In this document: piece by piece, positions 31,608-41,755 of the stretch
How positions within the stretch are numbered: position 1 is the stretch's first letter
Layout: every line of letters starts with the position of its first letter
From: Aphrocallistes beatrix
Taxonomy: Eukaryota; Porifera; Hexactinellida; Sceptrulophora; Aphrocallistidae
Direction: 5' to 3'
DNA length: 64,000 bases
Assembly (NCBI GenBank): GCA_963281255.1
Contig: OY725490.1
Span: forward strand, 992,001-1,056,000
The notes under the pieces: generated by a model
What the model was told of the DNA's origin: nothing
Database searches by the model: none
Seen by the model: only the letters and a program-made list of their open reading frames with translations
Translations under genes and position numbers: made by a program

Positions 31608-33272
31608 TTAGTAATTATTAGGAAAGTCTTCAGGATTTACGTTCGGTGGAATGTTGGGTCGAAATTTGTGGTGTTTGCGACACAAAATGATGAGACAAAT
31701 CAGGATGAGAACAAGGACCAATGCGAAAAGTGCCAGAGCAACTAAACCAGCTGTAATAGAAGAGATCAGGATGACTTGTTCTGACTCAGAAGTGGAGAAT
31801 AATTGACAAGAATATGATCCGTTTGAGTTAATACAGCTCTGTTCGCAGCCTCCATTGTTTACAAGGCACTCATCCATGTCCACACATTCCCCTGTGGCAG
31901 ATAAGATCAGTCCTTGTTGGCAATCACAGAGGAAAGAACCGTCCGTGTTGAAACATCTTCGATGACATGTATGCATTCCCAACACACACTCATCTACATC
32001 CATACACGATTTCATTTCAGCGTCGAAACTATAGCCTTGTGTACAAGAGCAGTAAAAAGACCAGGGTTGGCAGGTTTTGTCCACTTGGACAAAACCTAGT
32101 GGTTTTAACCAGGTTAAAACCGTCCTGTCCAAAACCTCTTGGGTGGACAAAACTGGACAAAACGTTTTGTCCAAGTTTTGTCCAGGTCTTGTCCAGGTTT
32201 TGTCCAAGTGTTGTTCGTGTCTTCCATGATAAATCGAATATAACATATAGTTATGGTAATAAACAGGAGTTAGCAAGAAAATCCATTCATTGTCCTCGCT
32301 CTCTTTCCATCCTAAACTGTTTCGTACCCACTGCAATGATTTACAGTTTCCATTAGGTTTTGTCCAGTTTTGTCCGGTTTTAACCGGTTAAAACCAGGTT
32401 TTGTCCACTGCCCTGTCCAAAACCTGTTTTGGACGGACAAAACCCAACCCTGAAAAAGACCCATTTGTATTGGTACAAATTTGATCACAGGTGTCTAGAC
32501 TTTCAGTGCATTCGTTGATATCTACGCAAGATCTCCTGTCTCCATACAATCTGTATCCTAGTAGACACACACAGTGGTCTGTGTCATTAGTGGTGGAACA
32601 GAGATGATCACAACTGCCATCATTCACTGCACAATCTACATTCAAATGACATTTATTTTCAAACATGAAAAATCTCTCATTACACTCACAGTAGGCACTC
32701 TCCATCGTGTTAACACAAGTGCTGTTAGCCGGACAAATGAAGGATCTGTTGAAGCATTGATACGAGTGAGGTTGGACACAGTTTTGGTAATTGGAATTAT
32801 CCGTTATAGGTTTCCCATTCAAATTGCTCGGAGTGAAACAATTCCCTGTTATTAGCCAATCAAATGCGTAGGATATAATGGCGGTCCATTGCATGTCACA
32901 ATCACAGTGGAATGGTTCATTTGGCGCCCAAATCTGACGCAGTTGTAGCTGATGTTCGAACAAATCAGAATCGAGTTTAGTCAAGTCGCAGTTAAGAAAA
33001 GTTATCAGAATTGCGTCAGGGTATGTCATGGTAGGAAGTGCTGCCAGAAGGAAAGGGGATATTACGCTGGTGTAAGAGTTGGAAGTGAGGAGCTCTCCTG
33101 ATTGACTGCATTCTCTGACTGAGGCACTGAGAAACTTCGTTTCGAACGTTTGTAGATTACAAGCAATGAAACTAGATTCAACATCACATCGAACTTCACG
33201 CGATGGAGGATTGCAATTCACTAAAAGGACTGAAAAATGGAGCACTAGAAAGATAACGCAATACACATACAT
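31608..33272 (-). pseudogene. EGF2: LRRCT-EGF gene split by a hAT-like element
   Basis: From 33272 down to 32453 the protein matches EGF1/EGF3: signal peptide, LRRCT-like FHCDCDMQW, three EGF units to NTNGSF. From 32061 down to 31611 it resumes with YCSCTQGYSF, two EGF units, the membrane span and tail NPEDFPNNY. The intervening 391 bp plus one 8-bp duplication equals 399, so frame is kept, but the element brings a stop at about 32388. Without the element the gene would be open and shorter than EGF3, lacking several EGF units. Translation would now give a secreted fragment with no membrane anchor. Confidence 0.85.
32062..32452. mobile_element. hAT-like element in the EGF2 coding exon
   Basis: Ends CAGGGTTGGCAGGTTTTGTC and …GGACAAAACCCAACCCTG; perfect 8-bp duplication AAAAAGAC (32054-32061, 32453-32460). 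Interior is repeats of GGTTTTGTCCA and its inverse. The uninterrupted site is present in EGF3 near 42450, where AAAAAGAC occurs once. Confidence 0.95.
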
Positions 33273-33655
33273 TTCTGTGAATACAATGATAGATCTAATT
33301 CAAAATAATAGTACAGTGGTACACAGTATACTATACTATGCTGTGCTCTGACTCTGTCAACTATTGTTGAAATTGATTGTAGATAGAAGTAGATGTTAGT
33401 GCCTACTTTCATTAATGATATATAATATATGTGCATATAGTATAACTAGTATGATTATGCTATATTTGTAATTTTGTCTCTCTTCTTGGTCAATAATTTC
33501 CTATAATACCTAACACACAATGTAAAACACTATTTTACATACAGTAGATTAATCAAATGAATTATATATCGTACACGGTGGATAATTTAGACAAGATAGG
33601 CGACTGTTCAATATAATTTGATACAATTCATTCAAACATATATGTAAAGTACTTG
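33273..33655. other. EGF2 upstream flank
   Basis: AT-rich non-coding DNA matching the flank upstream of EGF1 and EGF3; likely promoter region, no motif definable. Confidence 0.4.
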
Positions 33656-36600
33656 TTACTTCAAGTTAGCATACTGAGTAGGAGGTTGAGTGGTATCTTG
33701 TTTTTGTACGGAACTCATAATAGCAGAATCCTGAGGAGATTGTTGTTGAGTAGGAGAGCTGATGTTACCACTCATCTCATCCATTTCTATGTACTCGTAA
33801 GGATGAGATGGAGCTGGTTTAGATGGGGAGTAAGATCGTTTATTTCTTCTTAGTGAGAGAATAACAACAACTATTAATATCAAGTTGATAACTAAACTTA
33901 TCAAGAATAACAGTGCGAAGATGATAGATGTAGGCAGTAATGTTGAAAATGAATCTGAGAGAATAGAAATACGTTAAGACATTATATGACTACACTATCA
34001 CAAATTCACAATGGAAATCATTATACGACACTACAATAGATTGTCATTGTTATTAATATTTCAAAGCCTCAACTTATGTTTGAATCTTAAATGTAGTATT
34101 ATAATTTATGGCAATAAAAAAGATTATATACATATTTCAAAATCATTTGACGAATTCTGAAAATATGCTAGAGACTAGCTTCCAACGGGTGACATGGGGT
34201 TTTCAGGGGTGCAGATTTAGTATATTATATTTTGGGTTCCATTTGAGAAATTATTCGTTAACTTGTTTACAATATTTATATAAAGCAAAAATCCCAAATA
34301 GGTTGGATGAAGTAACTCCAGGTGCCCGCAGGTTGACTCTGCGGACACACAGTGTCTGCAAGCCGCGCAGCGCAAGCAAGCGAAGCGCGCTTGTTTGTAA
34401 ATAAGATTAGAAATAAACTAAAAGATATCCTAAATTTTCTTTGTCTCTTGCCGAGACGTGTTTCATAGCATCAATTTGGATTCAATTTTCGAATCGATAC
34501 TATTAAATTTGCTTTCTGTAACAATTTAAGAGATTTTCTACTTACTGATGGGGGAAGTATTGCTATGTACTGCTGTAGTAATCATCTGTATAGAAGCGGA
34601 AGATATTTCAGTAGATGAAGATGTAAGAATCGATGAAGTGGGCAATATAGCTGGATTGTCTGAAGAAAATTAATGTAGTAATCAATAATCTGAACAGATG
34701 TTTCCTACGTATAGAGAATCTATATTCATGCATGACGTATCTAATTTACTGCAAACTAGTCTAATAAAGTGGACTCATACTTTACAGAATTCGAATAAAT
34801 TAATTCAACTCGATTTGAATATTGAATGAATAAATAGAATTTTGGTTTACTCCAGATAAAGATTGGTTTATAATTGGGTGACAATTTAAAATACAAACAA
34901 GCGCGCTTCGCTTGCTTGCTTGCGCGGCGCAACTTGCGGACACTTTGTGTATGCAGAGTCGCCCTGCGGGTGCCTGGGGTTACTCAATCTAACCTATTTT
35001 GGCATTTTTTGCTTTTAATATAAATATTGAAACAAAGTTAAAAGAATAATTTCTCATATGGATCCGAAAATATAATATTCTAAATCTCACCCTTGAAAAC
35101 CTCATGTTAACCGTTGAAAGCAAGCTTCTAGCATTTTTGTGAGATTTGTTTACTTTATGTATCTATTGTGAACAAATGTAAACAAATAATTTATTATATA
35201 GATCTGAAAATATTTTTATATGAAATATAATCGTGTGAATCGCATTATAAAAATCTGATAATTGATTGGTTCTTACATGAACCAATGAATTTCAATCAGA
35301 TATTCCTTTTGATTGTATGTATTGTAGGGTTTCAGTTGGGGGGGCCCCCCCCATTTCTATCAAATTTTGGATCCCATTTTGGTGGGCCCCCATCAAATTG
35401 GGGGGTACCCCCCAATTTTTATTATTATTATCCTCGATTTGGGGGAGCCCCCCCAATTGTTTCTATTTTAGCAGTCTATATGGAAGGTCCCCTCCAGAAT
35501 TGGGGGGGACCCCCCCAAATTAACATTTAGATTTCTGCCTAGGGGTACCCCCCCAAATTTGGGGGGGCCCCCCCGATTTTATCATTAGTCATATTTTAAT
35601 TTGGGGGGGGGGTCCCCCCATTTGTATTAATGTAGCGATTTCAAGCTCTAATTATTTCTGGATACAAGCATTAAACATCGTTAATCTTTAAGATTCTGTA
35701 TTATTTCGTTGTTTTTTTTATGTATATTTGAGTGTGTCTGGGCGTGTCTGTGTCTTCTATTATAATAATAGAGCATTGAAACCCTATTGATTACGTGTTA
35801 TATTTCAAGAATGTAAGCAGTGTGATTCAACTTTGATTAATATTTAAATATTCTGAATTCGAATTCCGCAGTTTAGATTACATCCTAGGTTGTTTTTACT
35901 GGGCCGATATTTATTGTTTAGACAAAGTGTTGTGTAATACCAAAATAATCGAAGAGGCTTGCTCTCAACGGCAAGTTAGGGTAATCCAGTTCGCTCAAAA
36001 ATCAAATTTAATAAAATAATCCCTTTGGATTATTTACAAGTTACAACAATTAGTGTGCTTTTGTTAACTAATAAAATACTAACACACACTGCTACGAGTG
36101 CTACAGATGATACATAGCAGGGGTGCTCAAACTTTCAAATATACAGGCCACTTTAAAAATTAGGCTCCGCCTTACGGGCCACAAATCATAGATCGCCTGT
36201 GGCTTTAGTTTAATCAATTTTCAAGCTATAATATTTGACCTCATATTGCATTAACAATGGATTCTACTTGTAAATTCAGGTTATTGACTTAAATTATAAT
36301 CTTTTGAATGGATTCGAATCATTTGATGTCTCTTTTGAACTCAGCTTGTTTTCTAGCAAGTGGACAATAGTACTAAACCTAGATTTGGGGTATGCTATGT
36401 ACTGTTCATAGTAGAATAACATTGCAGAAAAATCTACCTAAACTACGAAATTTAGCAAATGAGAGTGATAATGTTGCTTGGATTTAACTAAGCTAGAACT
36501 CGCCATTTCAATTTAGGTTCTGCCTCCTACGTTATACTTGTGAAGCTCTAACAATTGATAGAATTCGTAAATGCAAACTATAGTTAGCAAATACTGTATT

Positions 36601-39600
36601 CATACTAGGAACATTGTTGCATTTGTAGAGTATCTATAATTATTTCCATATGGTGTTTAGAAAAAATTATTATTATCTGACGATTGAAGCACGTCAATCT
36701 ACTGTATACAAGCACGCTTCGCTTGCTTGCGCTGCGCGGCTTGCGGACACGTAGTGTCCGCAGATTTACCCAGTGGGTGCTTGGGAATATACGTCGCTTT
36801 CTTGTTTTATACTAAGTACGCTGGATTATCATTTGTCTACGATTAATGAAATCAGAACTGTAGCATAAATTTTATTTCTTGATAAATATAATTTACTTCG
36901 TATTAAGTCAACTAATCCCGAATGTAAGCCCAATTTGAATACACGAAGTTCACATTACTAAAGATTATTATACTTAAATAATCAATTCCAGTCCATGAGT
37001 CCAAAAAAGTGCACAATCTCAGTATTTTGGTATTCTCAATGTTTTCTCGTTATAACACCACCTTGATCGACCTGTCACGCCTTAACTAGTACGAGGGGAG
37101 CAATTGTGGATGCCATAACTGGCCGCCCCTTTCCACAACAGGTCGGGGCCGGACCAGTCATGGCGTAGAAGCCGTCAGGCATTGCACTTTTCAGAATAGT
37201 GACCTTTATAAATCGTCTAAAACTATTCGCAGCGGACGGGGAGAGCAGGGGCGGTTTCCTATGGGCTGACCTCGGTCGAACATCTCTTACGGCTCTGAAA
37301 TACAATTCAATTATAAATTGTCAGGTTATATCAACATTAAATAGTAAACATTAATTGCCAAAACATTAGTAGTAGTAGAAACAAATGGGTAATACTTTTC
37401 ATAAAATTATAAATGGGGGGACCCCCCCCAAATAAAAATATGACTAATGATAAAATCGGGGGGACCCCCCCAAATTTGGGGGGGTCCCCCTAGGTAGAAA
37501 TCTAAATGTTAATTTGGGGGGGTCCCCCCCAATTCTGGAGGGGACCCCCCATATAGACTGCTAAAATAGAAATAATTGGGGGGGCTCCCCCAAATCGAGG
37601 ATAATAATAATAAAAATTGGGGGGGTCCCCCCCAATTTGAAGGGGCCCCCCCAAAATGGGATCCAAAATTTGATAGAAATGGGGGGAGTCCCCCCAACTG
37701 AAACCCTACATGTATAAGTCACTACTATTTGATCCCAATGTTGCATTATAAAATAATCGAATTTGATCGGTCAGCACATTTTATAACCTATCTCGGCGAA
37801 ATGTGAACATTTCGCTTAGGACTTCGAACTTCATTCTAGTTTCATTATTACTTACCTGTGTGCCATATTTAACGTTTCTAGCACCTCACAGTTCTTCAAT
37901 CAATTCGCACAAACAAAAACAAAAAAAAACACTGCGTTTTAATATATCAGACACTAACAATTTTAGACAACATAAGTGATATCAATGAAAAACAAAAAAG
38001 TAGAATTATCGTTAATTTTACATACTTAATTTGAAGAAACATCCCATCGCTGTTCCACTGAATGACTGTCCACACTGTTGTACTATTATCAAGTTAGTTG
38101 CAATGATAGTCTCTACTCCATCTAGCTGAGTGAAGTTGTGAGCAGTTAGAACTGTATTGTGACTGAGTTGAGAAGATGGTAGAGTGAAGCTAGTACTGTC
38201 AGTGTATGTGTATGTTACATCTTGTCTACTGTGAGAGTAGAGGAGTTGGAGAGAATACGAAATGTCTAATCCTGATACTCCTGATGGCTGTGTGGGTGTA
38301 CTTAATTCCTATAATAACAATAATGGGATATTGGACCTAATCTTCCAAAGTAACTGTCTTCTAGTATGATGCATATGATAAAGTCCCTCTTTATAAACAT
38401 ATTCAGCCTGAGAATAGACTCACCCAGTTAACTCTGAGTCCTCCTGTGACATTGTTATATGCTAGACACTCAGGCTGAGAGCTCTTCATTAATGAGTAAC
38501 CTAAATACGTTTATACATGCACAGCATTGTTGATAGGTAAACTAACTCTTACATATGATATGCACTATGACTCACTTGCAACCGAGGGGAAATCAGTAGA
38601 GCTGGCGGTAGAGTTACCAGCACAGCTCATAGCTGTTACAGAGTACTGATAGTCAGTGTTGATATTCAGAATAGTGGAGTGAATGTAACTATTAGAATTA
38701 GTAGTAGCCAGTGGAGATCCATCAAGATACAGGAAATATTTATTAATAGGTATGTCGCTAGGAGGAGTATTCCATGATAGAGATATGTCAGCTGAGCAAG
38801 TTGCTGTGTTGAAGTTAGATACAGAGCTCTGTAGGCTGGAAATAGAAGGAAGATCTAAGAAATAGTGTTTAATTATTGTGTATTATATAATAACTCCTCT
38901 TAAATTAATCACCAGGAATATACATATTGCTTACTTGAGGCATAATTAACATTAGTAGAGCTGGTAGTAGAGTTACCAACACAGCTCATAGCTGTTACAG
39001 AGTACTGATAGTCAGTGTTGATATTCAGAATAGTGGAGTGAATGTAACTGTTAGAATTAGTAGTAGCAAATGGAGAGCCATCAATGTACAGGAAATACCT
39101 GTCTACAGCTCTGTTGCTAGGAGGAGTATTCCATGATAGAGATATGTCAGCTGAGCAAGTAGCTGTGTTGAAGTTAGATACAGAGCTCTGTAGACTGATT
39201 GGAGCAGAAGGAGGAGCTAGAGAATAGAAATTTTTTAAATGTCATAAGGATAATGTATTTTGCCTCTACTTTCTTATGTAGCTATATTCAAGACAAAACA
39301 CAATGCGTTGCGATATCAAGTATAGTTTGGCACAGTTGTTCTAATACACTTGAGCTAAGCTGTATACGCAAGTTGGTCACTATATATGGTACAGTTCACA
39401 AATTAAAAAGAAAGAACTAAAGTATGAGCAAAGATTTCAAAGAAAGATGGTATGCTCATTGAACTCGTACAAACATCATTTCATCTTATCTATGAAATAC
39501 ATGCATACCCGCATGAGTGAGTAGGAGAGTTTCTGTAAATTTCTTTATATCAAGAATGCCACCAGATATGTAATTAATAGAACACCCAAGACGTAGTCCT

Positions 39601-40344
39601 TCATCAGAAGTCAGATAAGAATTTAGAATAATTTCTCCAGACACTCTTGTAGTAGTTCCTAGTGGTGCACTAGCTGTCATTCTAGACAGATCTACATTAG
39701 GATGTGCTATATTATTATTGGTTTCATTGGCTGTAAGCTCTGTATCAGAATCTCCAACAATGAAATGGAGCAAAGATGTGAACGTATCACCATTATTTAA
39801 CGGAGTCAGCACACAACTAACGGTGATGCTCTCTCCTACACACGCAAAAGAAGGTGTCTGAGTGATTGTACCTAGAAATTGAAAAGTCTAACATGATGAT
39901 ACAAGTATTTCTTAAGAAGTAACATAAGAAACTCCAGCCTGATTTTTCCCTACAATTAAGAAGCCCTTAAAAACACTCAAGCTGAGATTCAGAAAAAAAT
40001 TCACAAACAGAGTGTTCGCTAATTGACATCAACATTTATAAATTAACTCAAGTCTTGGAAGATACACAGTTATATATACGTATATGATCACATATCAATA
40101 GATTTGTGTTATTGGAGGATTTTAGTACAGGAATAGGAACCTAAAAATTTTAAGGTTCAGAGAGAAAATATAATAGGATCGAGGCTCAACTTTGAGGTTC
40201 CTTATAAAAAGGATTTGTATCTACGTAAACTCCATAAATTAGTAAGTAGTATATTGCATACTCACCACTGATAAAATAAAGTTGTGAGAGAAAAAGTAAG
40301 AATTTAAGAAATCTTGGCCTTTGAAAATGATCTAGAATTGTCAT
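33656..40344 (-). CDS. Ig-FN3-FN3 receptor D, with a duplicated FN3 exon and altered tail
   Basis: Exons: 40266-40344 signal peptide, 39509-39871 Ig-like, 38935-39216 FN3, 38576-38854 second copy of the same FN3 exon, 38424-38500 and 38026-38308 last FN3, 34546-34659 stalk, 33656-33954 membrane span and tail. The extra FN3 exon has its own acceptor and donor (GTAAGC and GTGAGT) and the same phase, so the protein could have three FN3 domains. The tail keeps YEYIEMDEM and QYANLK, but the middle site DYVPM is DSAIM: its tyrosine is lost. The 3.4-kb intron before the stalk holds the G-rich element (35327-37712) and family Y repeats. No stop found in exons. Confidence 0.75.
34140..34400. repeat. 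Family Y repeat, forward arm next to the stalk exon of receptor D
   Basis: Inverted match to 34893-35140. It includes TGCCCGCAGG, GCGGACACACAGTGTCTGC and GCAAGCAAGCGAAGCGCGCTTG. The two arms enclose the stalk exon at 34546-34659. Confidence 0.7.
34893..35320. repeat. Family Y repeat, inverted arm
   Basis: CAAGCGCGCTTCGCTTGCTT followed by sequence inverse to 34140-34400; beyond 35140 it continues with the inverse of the 23.4-23.5 kb part of the family (for example GATTGGTTCTTACATGAACC). Confidence 0.7.
36709..36985. repeat. Family Y repeat fragment
   Basis: ACAAGCACGCTTCGCTTGCT, then GGACACGTAGTGTCC, then sequence inverse to 26.99-27.19 kb. Confidence 0.6.
37070..37310. other. GC-rich block of unknown origin
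   Basis: About 240 bp of clearly higher GC than its surroundings, inside the G-rich element. A minus-strand frame (37075-37305) and a plus-strand frame are both mostly open. The block begins, on the minus strand, after a TTGTATTTCAG that could be an acceptor. I recognise no protein or RNA family in it. It could be an exon remnant of the element or captured DNA. Confidence 0.3.
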
Positions 40345-41070
40345 TAAACTAATTTATAGATAAGAAAAATCTTAATAAATATTCTTCTCCTCCAATTCTA
40401 AATTGTATCACATATTTTAAATTCTTGTGTGCTAATCACAGACATTGTTGATAAATCTGACAAATTTACAGGGAATGCCAGATCTTCAGTTGGAAGATTT
40501 CCACCCGTCAAAATGATTGAGAATTAGAAATGTAAAAGAGACCACAAAATAGGTACATTTTTCTATAAGTTCCTTTTTACTAAGTATTAATAAGTATATC
40601 AACGCAATAGAATACTGTGGGTTCTGTCTGATAATGTGAAGTTCCATTAAACTTGTCTTAGAGAGAACTACGAATATGTTCAGTGCCTACTTTCATTATC
40701 TGAATATAATATATCATAAGTATGCAAATACTTTTCTACAGTATATACTAGTACTAACTTGTCCAGTGGATAAACATTTAAATACTTTAATAGCTTAATA
40801 CTTCTATTCAAAGGATTCATATAGATAAAGATTAATTATTAAATTTGTACATAATACAATTATACAGTTAATAAAGTGACATCAATCAATCAAAATGAAT
40901 TTTAAGATAGAGAAAATATTTATTTCCGATGTGAGAAATGAAAAAGGAATAAGTGAAAGTCCTAACCATTAGTATATTGTTCAATATTAAATCTCAATCC
41001 TAATGTGGATTCCCAATTAAAAACTGAGTATTGGTCAAAGTATGCACTAAACAGTAATATAAAGATAGAT

Positions 41071-41473
41071 CAAGGCTGGGTTCGGTTAACCGGCTAGCCG
41101 CCGTCAATCACGGTTAACGGTTAAGAAATTCTTAGATCGGTGAGCCGATCTGCTTTATTTTTTAAATATTTAGATTCATTTAATTGTTTTTCGATAGAGA
41201 TTCATGAATATGACTTCTAAAATTTTGATATTACAATACTATTTCTATGCCTAACCAAATAGTATATTTTGAGACCACTGAATATTGTAATTTTTCCAAA
41301 ATTAGTCCAAAAATCCATATTTCACCAATTAATATTGACACAGGTTAACCGCCCGGGAACAAACAAAAACAACCGGGCATGCCTAATTTCCGGGACGGGA
41401 CGGAATCCCGTCCCGGAAATTAGGCATGCCCAAATAACCGAGCCCTAAAATCGGTTAACCAATCCCAGTCCTG
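41071..41473. mobile_element. hAT-like element with GGTTAACCG motifs
   Basis: Ends CAAGGCTGGGTTCGGTTAAC and (inverted) CAGGACTGGGATTGGTTAAC. Flanks repeat AGATAGAT/GATAGATA. Units B and C have the empty sequence AAAGATAGATTTGACATAG (near 20570 and 31350). Confidence 0.8.
41375..41431. mobile_element. Palindromic minisatellite-MITE, copy e (minimal 57 bp)
   Basis: GGGCATGCCTAATTTCCGGG back-to-back with its inverse. Flanks AAACAACC and AAATAACC (7 of 8). It is nested in the hAT-like element at 41071-41473. Confidence 0.8.
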
Positions 41474-41755
41474 GATAGATATGACATACATTTTTCATAC
41501 ACAATAGTACAGTATCTAATACAAAGAATATGCATCAAGTATTATCATAGTAACAGTCCAGAAAATAAACAATCTTACATGTATTTAGAGTTTAGAGGAG
41601 ACATTATATGAAATAATACTATGCCACATAGGCGAACGAAAATAATCACAAAACCTTCTAAGAAATAAAAATCTAAGATACATGTACAAAAGCAAAACTG
41701 TATTATTTTAAGAAGAATTACACTAGGAATAGGCTGTGGGAACTTAGAGCTTAGA

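Larger units (their letters stand above)
35327..37712. mobile_element. Element with G-run/C-run inverted repeats (possible non-autonomous Ginger-type)
   Basis: Arms of about 310 bp (35327-35636, 37405-37712) are inverted copies beginning TGTAGGGTTTCAGTTGGGGG, with many GGGGGG/CCCCCC blocks that can each fold. Flanks show TGTAT on both sides. A TGTA terminus with a 4-5 bp duplication fits Ginger-type elements. The interior has no complete gene: a family Y piece at 36709-36985, a truncated CAGGGGTGCTCAAACTTT hAT-type end at 36119, and a GC-rich block at 37070-37310. Confidence 0.65.
40345..41755. other. Receptor D / EGF3 intergenic region
   Basis: Non-coding flank shared with other units, plus a hAT-like element (41071-41473) carrying a small MITE (41375-41431). 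No gene. Confidence 0.5.

Noticed and set aside
32062..32452. The EGF2 insertion as a spliced intron
   Set aside because: It has hAT-type ends and a target duplication, and no GT...AG pair that would restore the exact exon is evident.
35285..35530. Gly/Pro-rich ORFs (also 37509-37746)
   Set aside because: Produced by GGGGGG/CCCCCC runs of the inverted-repeat element.
36119..36190. Complete hAT-like element starting CAGGGGTGCTCAAACTTT
   Set aside because: Only the left end is present; no inverted right end or duplication found.
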